Shown: piece after piece, positions 52,201 to 58,800 of the stretch
Numbering within the stretch: the stretch's first letter is position 1
How the letters are laid out: the number at the start of each line of letters is the position of its first letter
Virus record (IMG/VR): IMGVR_UViG_3300025401_000021
Location: 17,601-81,600 of that record
Length of the DNA stretch: 64,000 bases
Strand: one strand, 5' to 3'
Source: a virus
The notes under the pieces: model-generated
Databases searched by the model: none
Told to the model about the DNA's origin: nothing
Seen by the model: only the letters and a program-made list of their open reading frames with translations
Made by a program: the position numbers and the translations under genes

Positions 52201-55029
52201 CCATATCCTATTACTGAAACGATTCGCTTAGATGTATATGAAGTAGGAAATGGTAACCAATTGATTAAATCAAATAGCAATGTTGATCCTATTCGGGTTG
52301 ATCCGGTATCCGGATTTAATGAAATCTATGTAGACTGTAATTACAGTGCGCCAATCTATCAAGGAAGTGGTGTAATACAGCCGGGTACATATGATATTGA
52401 TACCATTGCAACTCAGACTATCAGTAATGGTAATGGAATTCTATGCAATAATTTATCAAATCTGTCTCTTAATTCACCAATAACATTTGAAGGGATAACT
52501 TTTGGTGGAATTAATCCAGACACTGTATATTATGTAAAGAGTATTAGTAAAGCAACCAATACAATAACCATATCCGCATCGTTCAATTCGGCTACTGGAC
52601 AGCCTGGTCCCATTTTAGATGTCACTGATGCAACAGGAACCATGTATGTAATTGTTCAGGCAGGAACGGGATTGACATGGACATCGCCAATAATTTATCA
52701 TAATGGTACGAAATTAATTGCTGGTGGCACAGATATCGTTACTAACACTACTACTGGAACTAACGCCATAACAACAAATTCAACTTCTAGAATGGTAGTC
52801 AATACGCCTATCACCTTCAGTGCAAATATGTTTGGACCTGACATTGTTCCTCTACAAAGATATTATGTGGCACAGATATTAAGTAGCACAACCTTTACTA
52901 TATCCGCAACTCCATCGGGTCCAGTATTATCGCTGACTACTCAACAAGGCGGCGCAACGTTCGTAACATATGATTATGCCTTTGGTATCCAACCAAATGG
53001 AACTTCTGCAATGATAATTTTCTCAACAGGAAATTATACAAATAATTCTGATTATCTGGTATATTCATTATTTGGTCAGACGTTACCAATCCAGTATGGA
53101 TATACAGTACCTGAAACTCAATTGTTTACTGGAACTGGTTCTCAGACGCAATTTGCTTTGTCTAACTATGTTGGCGCAGGCAATCCATCTAACGCAATTG
53201 TAGAAGTTAATGGACTACGAGCATCGCCGTCCACTTATACAATTGATCCAAGTGCCGACACAATTACATTTAATTCTGCGCCATCAAACGGGTCAGAAAT
53301 AGGAGTCACTACATTTAATGATACTAGAAGACAATATTTAAATACTCAAACAATTACTGCGACAAATTCAAATATTGTTAGTCAGATCGTAAGTATTTCA
53401 AATAATATTACTTCTCCATATGCGGTGACGGCATCTAACGCAACAACTTCTGGTACCAATAATATCACAGTTGTTAGTACTTCCGGATTCGTGGTTGGTC
53501 AACCAGTTACTTTCCAAGGAACTAGTTTTGGGGGAATAGCTACAGATGGAACTGTGTATTTTGTTCAAAGTATAGTGAGTTCTACCGCATTCAGAATTTC
53601 TGCAACTGCCGTTAATGGTGTACCGGGAAGCGTGTTTGCTGTGACTACTGCCACTGGTGAAATGCTAGTAACTGTTGGAGGAACACCAGCCGTTCGTGTA
53701 ACCACAAACGGTACCAACTACTTTACAGAAAATCAATTAATCAGAATTGATGGGACAGTAGGATCAAATCAACTTAATGGAAACGAATATTATGCAAGAA
53801 TAATTAATACCAATGTATTTGACTTGTATACTACTCCATTCAGTGCTGCATTAAATGCAGTCAATAACCCAGTAACACAAATATCATCCTACATAAGCGG
53901 GGGATACACTTGGGTAGCAGGTTCTTATTATCTAGTTGATACTACAACGTCATCAACTTCGGTTTCAAGTGGTGGAAACAGTAATGTAATCACCGTGGCG
54001 AGCACTGCTACTCTTGATTATGGAACTCCTGTAGTGTTTACTGCAACAGGTTCAGCAGATGGCACAAATATTCTTGGTGGATTGATTCAGGGAACAGTAT
54101 ATTACGTAAGCACAATTTATAGTCCAACTCAATTCAGTGTAGCATATTCACAGTATGGCACAAACGTAACCCTGTCTGATGCAACTGGTGTGGTTAACGT
54201 AACTCAGTGGGAACAGAATAATCCTGATCGTCTATGGATTACCATTAATGGGTATAGAGTCCCCTCATCAAGCCTCAGATTGTATCCATCAAATGAAGTT
54301 GGAATTCTGACGAGCATTACATCAGGATCAGCCGTAATTATGACTAATATGATTCCGACTGCAACGCCGAATGGTGAAATCTATATGAACTTCATTAATG
54401 AGTTAGGTCAGGCATCAGTATATAGAGCAAATAACCTATCAAGAACTTGGTTGACTCAGCCATTATATCAAGAAAGTGATTTGGTTTATATACAAGATTA
54501 CCGTGCAGTAACTAATAGTGTTACTCAGACATCAATAGTTCCGGCAGCAAGTGGCGGCGTTTATACTATAGGATTGACTGGTGTAGATAAAACACTCATT
54601 ACCGGTATTTCTGTATATAACAATACTACTAGAAAGTATATAAGTAGTTCTAACTATCAAATCACGATCATTGGTTTGGCACCAGAACTAGTAATTAATA
54701 CTGGCAGTTATATTAACGCGGGCAACTCACTGACAATAACTACATTGATAGGCAACACTATATATATTAATGGTGAACAAATTAAATTCAGTATTGTCAA
54801 TACTGTAACTAATACACTTGGTGGATTGCAGCGTGGGGCAAATGGCACAGGCGCACAGGTATATATTCCGGAATATGCTGATGTATTCAGCATATTGTCA
54901 GCAAACAAATTGCCAGATACTTACTATAACCAGACATGGAATTCATATGTATACAACCCAACACTTGGTGATCCATTGCAGATTAGTCAAACTATTCCTG
55001 CAACATTCTTAGAAGTGGATATAACTTAA
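37243..55029 (+). CDS. 7: Giant gp7-like baseplate wedge protein, 5928 aa
   Basis: One uninterrupted frame of 5928 codons follows gp6 with no gap, with AGGA about 10 nt before the ATG inside the gp6 end. The N-terminus (LNFLPEYFQTPTNAQFLAAT, then VGSKFGYGINATDNYIPE) is the gp7 start seen in T4-like phages; T4 gp7 has 1032 residues. Residues ~2400-3090 hold five or six FG-GAP-like blades (FGSAVAYTPD, WGSAVAISGD, HFGYAVANANSGSD, TQFGTSIKID, YGTALDINDN), suggesting a beta propeller. A small domain (TYVITELGSTDFTAIGAS, ~2548) interrupts it. At least 12 copies of a ~60-residue beta module (xPVxFxGxxxGGI...YYVxxI...FTIS) occur near 356, 2700, 4107-4700 and 5077-5600. The wedge role is supported by the N-terminus and gene order. 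The rest may form peripheral, host-contacting baseplate parts. Confidence 0.85.
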   Translation: MAKIRTLNFLPEYFQTPTNAQFLAATLDQIVNPPSLMKMQGYVGSKFGYGINATDNYIPETTATRSNYQLAPGVVLTAPNTSITSTSGTATDFITYPGMIDALKLADGVTDDNSKLFTSQFYSWDSFTDLDKLINYTQYYWLPEGPPPVTVAAATVYTVQDYNVTYLQNGYEISAGISNVGSINPQITLLRGGTYTFKVNQESNFWIQGQPGVTGYSPTQPTLYTRNVYGVENNGASNGYVIFTVPQANAQDQYVFSNSTSVDLVSNLSFSQVEGQLVKNFAGIDGVTSLEGLTVLFYNPSITNEIGYTSEYYDETLYDDNTGTDPRLVVPPVTLQIASCDNTSFTLATGSTSMLTVNNTVTFSTSGSFPIFGGVTAGQVYYVNSILNSTQFTITDKIGGNNITLTPAAGQMTLNVNQGLWEEGFYSNVPQNFYTINYVGDPNNPLIRLFPTSTVPLNTNIVPKYGKEYTNVPFYRSVDSNNISYINPVPYVTAPLSTLYYQDGTNPNDVGVIKIIDANLNATIDVTTDIIGQKTYTSPNGVVFTNGLLVNFNGNVIPTNYLQGQYYVQGVGTAIELIPFNQLVCPESFTQEEYIPFDSDGFDDLNYDGELNVPALQDYITIARGSISRNAWSRSNRWFHTDVISAAAKYNNDSNIITTYANSTNRAKRPIIEFYPNLKLFNSGIVGKSAVDYIDTRVTNAFTQVANTYNYYPDIQTYSSYSATIAAVTAATSTTITVPASAVTGSLIDLMFIADSSGLLPVNSQITNITGTTTLTLTVTWEFPQNVSAGSNVSIFASELDVSNYALFPNARVIFANDADPQVRNKIYVAEFSQISQGSRPVITLTVAEDGVCLAEEQTVISRGYYNHGLTYVYNGNTWDQGQQKIYVNQPPLFDIFDKNGISLSDPTIYPGTSFAGCKLFAYGIGSGSNDAILGFPVRYSNINNIGDISFDVSLNNDTFSYINGTTPITEKVNIGYVYNYTDIAMEVKQLGWQTAIADSVQYQVFNYNFDPLVNTTTSFVCDVAALSEPTSDNPGWPTIKVYINNTYVNPNNYTVSVGPTTTTITLANVPTAKTVIQILVLSDQVSNLAYYDIPINLNNNPFNEDLAIVNMGDIRDQYQDIYINAPNTTGPIFGANNYRDLGNLLPYGTKIIQNSASLVLPGAFLRSPRYNIFDALLYNSREYITYKQLIVNTVQNTDYVQRYTPSQILDVALQKITAAKTRDQSFFWSDMLPSQTPYVSNTYTFNNLSSSTFYPLSQIYNFATANYNGVLVYHITNITGVTVEKQLLSGVDYVINTDSPSLEVLINLQAGDQIIIKEYNQTYGSYAPNTPTKLGLYPAFQPAIVLDSNYTNPTWFIKGHDGSYTKLYGTYDQILGVLTDFRDQALFEFENRVFNNLKLSTKIPISKFEIVPGFFRNPTYSYKDFMSIYSPLFLNWVGQNRLDYKTQYYNSSNTLTYNYTNSANRLNNAPIQQGYWRGVYEYFYDTTTPDQTPWEMLGFANEPTWWTTRYGPLPYTSDNGILWGDLEAGYIWNNGNPYINTEFARPGLSKIIPVDTNGTLLSPFQSIIGNYNPSTFQKDWAVGDDAPTEFSYRRSSTYPFDLMKIYALTRPAEFFNLGVDLDNYQYNSDFNQYLVNNRSHLVLSNIEIYGNGTAKTSYINWIVDYQKQQGIDATADTTTLLNNLDVRLVYRLAGFSDKNLLQFYVEKGSPNSNNSSLLIPDESYKILLYNNQPSDRIMYSGVIVQQNDGYWTVYGNSQLYAYFTIANPLIGKGTTNLTVQNISVNLYRNYSATQTDIVPYGTKFYNAQDLAQFLMCYGKYLETQGMLFNDIQNGIQVTWTQMIQEFLYWAQTGWNIGSIITLNPAAGLLEISPQNLLVQPLTIQDQNFILNQNLYPIENKDLAIFRNNNLFSVKTQNVGDAMAYGQFDISNFEHGIVFNNFTLFNDVIYNLVTGLRQDRIFLRGEKSAEWNGTMYAGGFILNQDNVQEWDPAVKYTRGSVVLYKNNYYQAQVVVNPATQFNPSQWKLTNYEAIQIGMLSNPSTRAYESTLFYDINQANLHDDADTLGYSLIGYRPRDYLALLDLTNVAQVQVYQNLIINKGTLNSVSAFEGANLPTGGINYSVNEIWSILSGKFGGTLNNNFIDFSINARDMTGDPSIVSLTDGTINTNGAMQEIPLNTLYNYGTPISSPNFLPVTSNPSVNNTYPNAGFVNFNDITLASYYYAGLPRATNSSGAIVPIQNFYVGQYAWLANFMQDWGVYSWEVVGQILQVRNNNNSTVTLTFSAPHNLARLQSLSIVNFASNVNGYYIVIDVPSIYEAVINLNLNNTTQNSIQGLGIGLTFKSHRVTNPSDIGNLNLTQADFIDNLVWVDNNVDGNWAVLLKANNYVMQNTLLNQPVSTSTFGSAVAYTPDIGYLVGDAAAGNVYRYVLNSLTQEYEIYQTITNGTSFGSEISYSASNDIYVVSQPTGTPEVFIYTLNNSPLGDNLIQYQSAITAPGGVTNWGSAVAISGDANWIYISDITNNNIYVYRRDNIPLQAGYFNTGQTYVITELGSTDFTAIGASYNAVGITFIATGAGTGSGTATQVTYRYASEITGSTYGYTSGDNFSASLSTNQDGSILIAGAPLKNYSMTIEDWGQVSVLNRTEQNFQVQSGQVPNQTSVFPLAWTPVATATITASATNSSNDTITCSTSMSAYAVNTPIAFTGASLAGTGINAARVYYIASISGNNITIKTSRITTTVVDLNSVSLTGVNVYVQVTPLYVSVNGTIVDDSNYAIIGTNLYYYSNLNAGDILNVNDSKFFLAQTFNSNYHDRTGIHFGYAVANANSGSDILVGSPFEISDINGQEGAVYKFSNGGAKYGVVVGTTGCNIVSSTTVLINGYAVNLSSGWTAIQVANAINTSGLINIQAAATSNNNIIIQCIDSAIAPVNKKLVITAFNTTAFSELGFQPYTETQVLQCPYASGPTQFGTSIKIDAFNNMVVSAPTDTRYEGTLFDFVDAFNLSNDTVFDNNATQFVDSYPNAGAVYLFQYLADYNESLTTPGQYVYAQSVNDNSTSYGNSPMYGTALDINDNTIVIGTPNFLTGVNNGQVLVYTNPTGVPVWSVYRNSAPVVDINSIQNSQLYSATSNQTLVNFDYMDPLQGKLLGAARENLDYVTSVDPASYNSNLANNNGNMWGTAQVGQLWLDVTNIRWVNYHQNDVTYNSKYWGSVFPGSDVAVYTWVASFSPPNKYSGSGSVYDINKYCVASVLNSSNVVSPVYYFWVRNTNIIFDQRNKSLSDSIVSTYIANPSASGIPFVAPLSPNTIGLYNASTFFNGKDSIFHIGYSTAKAQDVSHEEFALINQGDPKSFLTGFPPIVKRQTTVATFGNNFNYTGIPTALYERLLYSFSGCDKSGAVVPDPFLPLAVQSGVMSHPRQSFFYDRFLALNNYLTYANSILIQYPIAELRPDSTFLFASGEYYTTSDYWSYTNWWAAGYDNNTKSLYQVPYYADLKTLNVSSGTIVTVLQSKNGNTETYRYDGNGVWTRVGLQNGTIQFNSTLWDYASGQFGWDGNFFDTGVYDDYPSQETYYIIRALNEQIFTEDLLQYRNSSLILMFEYIQSETVESQNFLPWLNKTSLLDVQHTLRELLPYENYVTDNFDFLSGYINETKPYHVLIKDFLYDYKGNEDYVGNLTDFDLPAQYNSTYQKFISPQIVYGLPSNEYEYANTDSIWSTAPYTQWKQNYGVSLTGQPDYLMTTLTSYMDLKSNSMIVENANGFPINGILTIDNEQIQYSAVDTSLNLIAGLTRGYNGTTVSNHFPGAKITINLPPVVLLNGGAGYVNTPKVTAYIDTTLYPPPTVPAQLQAVMGIDSVLNIDVINPGEGYAITPEIVIDPSTTISFTNTAINSLLHTVVVYAPNLQTGNVIQYKAGADKVGIGLLSDNEWYYVNVLQTNPTSVIALYSSYRDAINDKNRIQIYDKGTTNTLSFNLGARAYAISTSYPIRENNITVKFDRTTYKSQVIDWKAGEYYGSFFAGNYLNINQVSSSSIQLESVNPSISGILASAQGAVFEIVSVANNRQTDWSSTIRYVSGTSSSNNAITLIPQDNNNNPSNPEPNASGTTIGFYVGMPVQFNGAVIGGLVANQEYYVAQVISETAFTVSATQNGSVVSLTTATIGSIPMTCLTAQIVDTAVLDINYPGILTVTNTTSGTNYLTVPTSVIGTGGTSSFYQNLPVFFSDGVIGGVVENQVYYISTVIDQQTFTISANENPLTTTMTSTASSTNVITVGSTFQFNVNDPIIFTQMTISGSPVTAFGGIVAGTTYYVSNILSGTTMQISQYINGSILTLSNATGTALITDQIDSVQLTTDTGAMTMNVSLPVSPGQINGQKFTLYGTSGQYPNITSGIVGNLIQRNVNATVANGNNIVAIDSVSGGTDLFYVNMPIQFATAIGGLSSNTTYYVLTYSGQTGVNNIQVNVTGTSSDGNLLTGDDTSYMYVGMSIVFSGQGLGGILTGKQYFVSSIADSTHFTVSLTKGGATLTLTTDNGTMTGVGDPYITVSATAGGPPVTLSNSTTGSVLNQYITSTPTFDMSYILGGYRAIITSAGSGFALNNTITISGTVLGGTTPLNDAVLQVNNINSSGGITSVICSGIVPYPSLTCYLKVISPNQVEVYANPSMTVPVSGINLGFGGFTIDTVNSVTVSNNSLTISDTSKFSVNDAVVFTGNTSTAVSNISPYLTYYISAILNSTQIQVTTIPGGSAITVTSTANTNFTIAKAGSFAFLPEPFFFNQSIVKFNGRVYICVVSNNDKNFVIGKWQILDSDDPRLNAMDRVIGYYAPTTNMPGVDLTQLFDGVTYPNSIYYGNEFQPSLQYPLDTVLQDQPFNNTGLPVPTYDVQGAPFQYGYGPEELVPGVVTDNVAMTVATRPGTDWNIEQYGHSGYNVVSKNLVPTSGTQATYSFAGIAHFPAQIFVQTVGVASGLGTTLNNGIDYTVNWINKTFTLTNPLPYPITETIRLDVYEVGNGNQLIKSNSNVDPIRVDPVSGFNEIYVDCNYSAPIYQGSGVIQPGTYDIDTIATQTISNGNGILCNNLSNLSLNSPITFEGITFGGINPDTVYYVKSISKATNTITISASFNSATGQPGPILDVTDATGTMYVIVQAGTGLTWTSPIIYHNGTKLIAGGTDIVTNTTTGTNAITTNSTSRMVVNTPITFSANMFGPDIVPLQRYYVAQILSSTTFTISATPSGPVLSLTTQQGGATFVTYDYAFGIQPNGTSAMIIFSTGNYTNNSDYLVYSLFGQTLPIQYGYTVPETQLFTGTGSQTQFALSNYVGAGNPSNAIVEVNGLRASPSTYTIDPSADTITFNSAPSNGSEIGVTTFNDTRRQYLNTQTITATNSNIVSQIVSISNNITSPYAVTASNATTSGTNNITVVSTSGFVVGQPVTFQGTSFGGIATDGTVYFVQSIVSSTAFRISATAVNGVPGSVFAVTTATGEMLVTVGGTPAVRVTTNGTNYFTENQLIRIDGTVGSNQLNGNEYYARIINTNVFDLYTTPFSAALNAVNNPVTQISSYISGGYTWVAGSYYLVDTTTSSTSVSSGGNSNVITVASTATLDYGTPVVFTATGSADGTNILGGLIQGTVYYVSTIYSPTQFSVAYSQYGTNVTLSDATGVVNVTQWEQNNPDRLWITINGYRVPSSSLRLYPSNEVGILTSITSGSAVIMTNMIPTATPNGEIYMNFINELGQASVYRANNLSRTWLTQPLYQESDLVYIQDYRAVTNSVTQTSIVPAASGGVYTIGLTGVDKTLITGISVYNNTTRKYISSSNYQITIIGLAPELVINTGSYINAGNSLTITTLIGNTIYINGEQIKFSIVNTVTNTLGGLQRGANGTGAQVYIPEYADVFSILSANKLPDTYYNQTWNSYVYNPTLGDPLQISQTIPATFLEVDIT

Positions 55030-55185
55030 ATGATAAATAGTCAGATGAAAAACACAGAAAATAATCCTAATAATCAAAAATCAGGAAAACCAAACGAGTT
55101 TGGGGGAATTTATTTTTCCTCCAGCGTAAAAATCTTTGATCCTAACTCTAACGAAGTTATATTGCAAAAAAGAGGGGATGACTAA
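55030..55185 (+). CDS. Small protein echoing the next gene's N-terminus, 51 aa
   Basis: The ORF starts at ATG directly after the gp7 stop, or at an internal ATG (55045) that lies exactly 5 nt after a GATAAATA element. It encodes a polar N-terminus and ends SSSVKIFDPNSNEVILQKRG, close to FIKIFDPNSGEVFVDKKN near the start of the next gene. Its stop overlaps the next start (TAATG). It may be a duplicated edge of that gene or a small baseplate peptide. Tight coupling and the shared motif argue that it is real. Confidence 0.65.
   Translation: MINSQMKNTENNPNNQKSGKPNEFGGIYFSSSVKIFDPNSNEVILQKRGDD
55032..55039 (+). promoter_or_regulatory. Late promoter GATAAATA, 5 nt before an internal ATG
   Basis: The sequence reads GATAAATA, GTCAG, ATG (55045). 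The octamer overlaps the first codons of the small ORF. It would serve the fibre-side genes after the very long gp7 gene. Confidence 0.5.
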
Positions 55186-55805
55186 TGTCAGTTGTCAACC
55201 TACAATATAAAGTTGAAGGCTTTATTAAAATCTTTGATCCCAACTCCGGTGAAGTTTTTGTAGATAAAAAAAATGCAATCAATTACGAGACGATGAGCCT
55301 TGCTCTTGCAAATTCACTCAGTGATCGCGGTTATGGTCAGATTTACCAAATGGCATTTGGTAATGGCGCGGCAGCAGTAGATGAAACTGGGGTCATCACT
55401 TATCTTCCACCAAATACAACTGGGTTAAATGCTGGCCTGTATAATCAGACTTATGCTAAAATCGTAGATGATACTAGTGTTTTTAATCTAGACCCAACTA
55501 GAAATAAGATGACTGTATATCATACTACTGGCAATTTGTATACAGATATTCTGGTACAGTGCCTACTTGATTATGGTGAACCATCCGGACAGCAGGCGTT
55601 TGACAATAGCACCGCATTAGTGTCAGAATATACATTTGATGAATTGGGTCTACTGGCAAATTATGGAACTGACAGTAACGGAAATCCTATAACTCAATTG
55701 TTAACTCACGTAGTATTTCACCCAGTACAAAAGTCATTGAATAGGCAAATTCAGATAGATTATACTGTCAGAATTCAGGCTCTTACCAACTTGGTGACAA
55801 TTTAA
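55185..55805 (+). CDS. Conserved baseplate-region structural protein, 206 aa
   Basis: The protein includes FIKIFDPNSGEVFVDKKNAI followed by NYETMSLALANSLSDRGYGQ, and a C-terminal FDELGLLANYG and LTHVVFHPVQKSLNRQIQID, then YTVRI. Proteins of this type occur between gp7 and the fibre genes in environmental T4-like phages and are probably wedge or fibre-adaptor components, possibly the gp8 equivalent. It is translationally coupled to the small upstream gene. No enzymatic motif is seen. The exact gp number is uncertain. Confidence 0.65.
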   Translation: MSVVNLQYKVEGFIKIFDPNSGEVFVDKKNAINYETMSLALANSLSDRGYGQIYQMAFGNGAAAVDETGVITYLPPNTTGLNAGLYNQTYAKIVDDTSVFNLDPTRNKMTVYHTTGNLYTDILVQCLLDYGEPSGQQAFDNSTALVSEYTFDELGLLANYGTDSNGNPITQLLTHVVFHPVQKSLNRQIQIDYTVRIQALTNLVTI

Positions 55806-55820
55806 TAACAGGATAAGTAA

Positions 55821-58800
55821 ATGTCATATATTATCTATAAGAGTGACGGAACAACACTATGTAGCATTTCAGATGGTACTATTAATGTCACCTCAACGTC
55901 GCTTGGTCTTCCCGGCAGATTATATCCGGGATATGGACAAGTATTTGACACGAACTTTGTGCACGTAACTGAAAATTTTGCAAACAGTTCTCCTCCGGCA
56001 AATCCGCTCAGAGGTCAGTTTTGGTATGATACCGGTAATGCCGTCATGCGTGTATCTCCGATTGACAATGAAGCCACCACATCTAACTGGATGGTCCTTT
56101 CAACTTTTGACTCCAATGGAAATCTTGGACATTCAGGAAGTTTTTCTGCAAACAATTTAAACTTAACAAATAATGTGTATGCAAACAATACATTTCTGTC
56201 TGGATATGCTAACATCACCCAAGGTATATCTGCAAATGGTGCATATACTGGTTTGTTCTCTGACGGCATTGTAGTTGATTATGTTGTAGCTAATGGAAGA
56301 ATCAGTGTTGGAACATCCGATGGTATAAATTTCTACAATAATGGAATTGGTGTTAATAAGATTTTCGGAATTGATGCAAATGGAAACATTACCTCAGGCA
56401 ATGCCACATTAGGAAATTCTGCGACTGCTACATATTTTACTGGAACATTAACAACACATGCTCAGCCAAATATTACGTCTGTTGGAACTCTGTCTAGTTT
56501 GACTGTAGGGAATGTATCCTCCAATACACTGTTTGGCAATGGCACTATTAACGCAAACGGTAATATTACTGCAAATTATCTTTTAGGTAATGGTTCCGCA
56601 CTTTCATCAATTACTGGCGCAAATGTAACCGGATATGTGCCCAATGCCAATGTTGCCAATACAGTATCTGTGGGTGCACAACCGAACATTACATCTGCAA
56701 CTAATCTCGCATCAATCGGGACCATCACAACTGGTGTGTGGCAGGGAAGCCCAATTCAGCCGTCATATGTCGCGACTCTTAACCAAAACACAACTGGATA
56801 CGCTGCGACGGTATCTGTAAGTTCACAGCCAAACATTACACAAGTAAGTAATTCATTTACTCAACTTACGTTTGCATCAAACGGAAGTATTACTATGAGT
56901 GGAATTTCTTCACAAATTGCTGGCGCTAATTTACTATCAGGAACATACCTAAACGGAACATTAACAACTCCAGCGCAGCCAAATATTACTTCGTTGGGCA
57001 CGTTACAATCTTTATCTGTATCCGGGGCAATTTCAGGCGCAACTGTCAATGGTAATGGTTCTGGATTAAATTCACTGTCCGGTCCTAATGTCATCGGTAC
57101 GGTTGCAAATGCAAACTATGCCCTATATGCCCAGCAATTAGTAGGTGGAGCAGGAGCATCCACTGCTGTTACAGTTACTGCAAATGCTCAGCCAAACATT
57201 ACATCTGTTGGTACATTAACTGGGTTAGTGGTTTCAGGAAATATTACCGGAGCAAATCTCAACGGAAATCATTTTGGTAATGGTGCAGGATTAACTAACA
57301 TCAATGGTGCGAATGTTACGGGGACGGTTCCTTATGCTGCTGTTGCAAACTCAGTCGCAGGCGCAAACGTATCTGGACCGGTAGCAAATGCAACCTATGC
57401 ATCACAAGCAGGATCACTAACCGCTGGTGTCAATGCTACTACTGCAAACACTGTCACCAATGCATCACAGCCAAATATTACTACAGCAACAAATCTGGTC
57501 ACGGTAGGCACGTTGAATTCTCTTGCGGTTAATGGCACAATTTATACGGCTGGATCATTCAGTGGCAATGGTTCTGGAATATCATACATTTTAGCAGCAA
57601 GCGTGAGTGGTACAGTTGCTAATGCAGCATATGCGACATCTGCTGGTAGCGTGTCGGGCGCTAATGTGATTGGAGCAGTACCAAGCGCAACCATAGCAAC
57701 CTCTGCAACAACCGCAGGAACTGTAACAACAAATGCTCAGCCGAACATCACATCTGTTGGAACATTGACTTCATTGTCCGTAAATGGAAATATTACCGGA
57801 GCAAATATTAACGGGAACTTCTTTGGTAATCTGTCCGGGAACGGTGCGGCCATTTCATCAATTAATGGTGCGAATGTTACAGGAACGGTTGCAAATGCGG
57901 CATATGCAACCAGTGCAGGTTTAGCAGCCTCTGCAACAACCGCAGGAACCGTAACGACAGCAGCACAGCCGAACATTACATCTGTTGGAACATTGACTTT
58001 ATTGTCCGTAAATGGAAATATTACCGGAGCAAATCTCAACGGAAATCATTATGGCAATGGTTCTGGTCTGACTTCAATTACTGGTGCGAATGTCACAGGA
58101 ACTGTTTCTTATGCTGCCGTTGCAAACTCAGTCGCAGGTGCGAATGTCACAGGAACTGTTTCTTATGCTGCCGTTGCAAACTCAGTCGCAGGTGCGAATG
58201 TCACAGGAACTGTTTCATCTGCCAGTGTTGCCAGCACGGTATCTACAGGTGCACAACCGAACATCACATCTGTTGGAACACTTACAAATTTATCAGTAAA
58301 CGGAAACATTTCTGCAGGCAATTTATTTGCTACGTTAGTATATGGTACAGTAGCAATAGCAGCACAGCCAAATATTACATCGCTAGGAACACTATCTGGA
58401 TTGGTGTCTTCCAATACGGTTGACACAACTACGCCAAATAGTGGAGGAACAACAGGTGGATTAAGATTACGCGCAAATGCAACATCAGGCAATGCATATT
58501 TCCAAATAACTGATAGCACTGCCACCACTCAGTGGGGTTATTGGCTATCAAATTCTTCAGCAACTGCAAACTTGATATGGAGCGGAAATCTATCAACTGC
58601 TGGTACATTTTACGGTAACGGCGCAGGATTAGCAAATATCACTGGCGCAAATGTCACAGGAACTGTTTCATCTGCAACAAATGCCGTATATGCAGGGACG
58701 GCAGGCGTAGTAAATACGATAACCGGACCACAAGTAACAACCGCTTTGGGCTTCACTCCATATAATGCCACTAATCCAAACAATTTCGTGTCCTTAAGTG

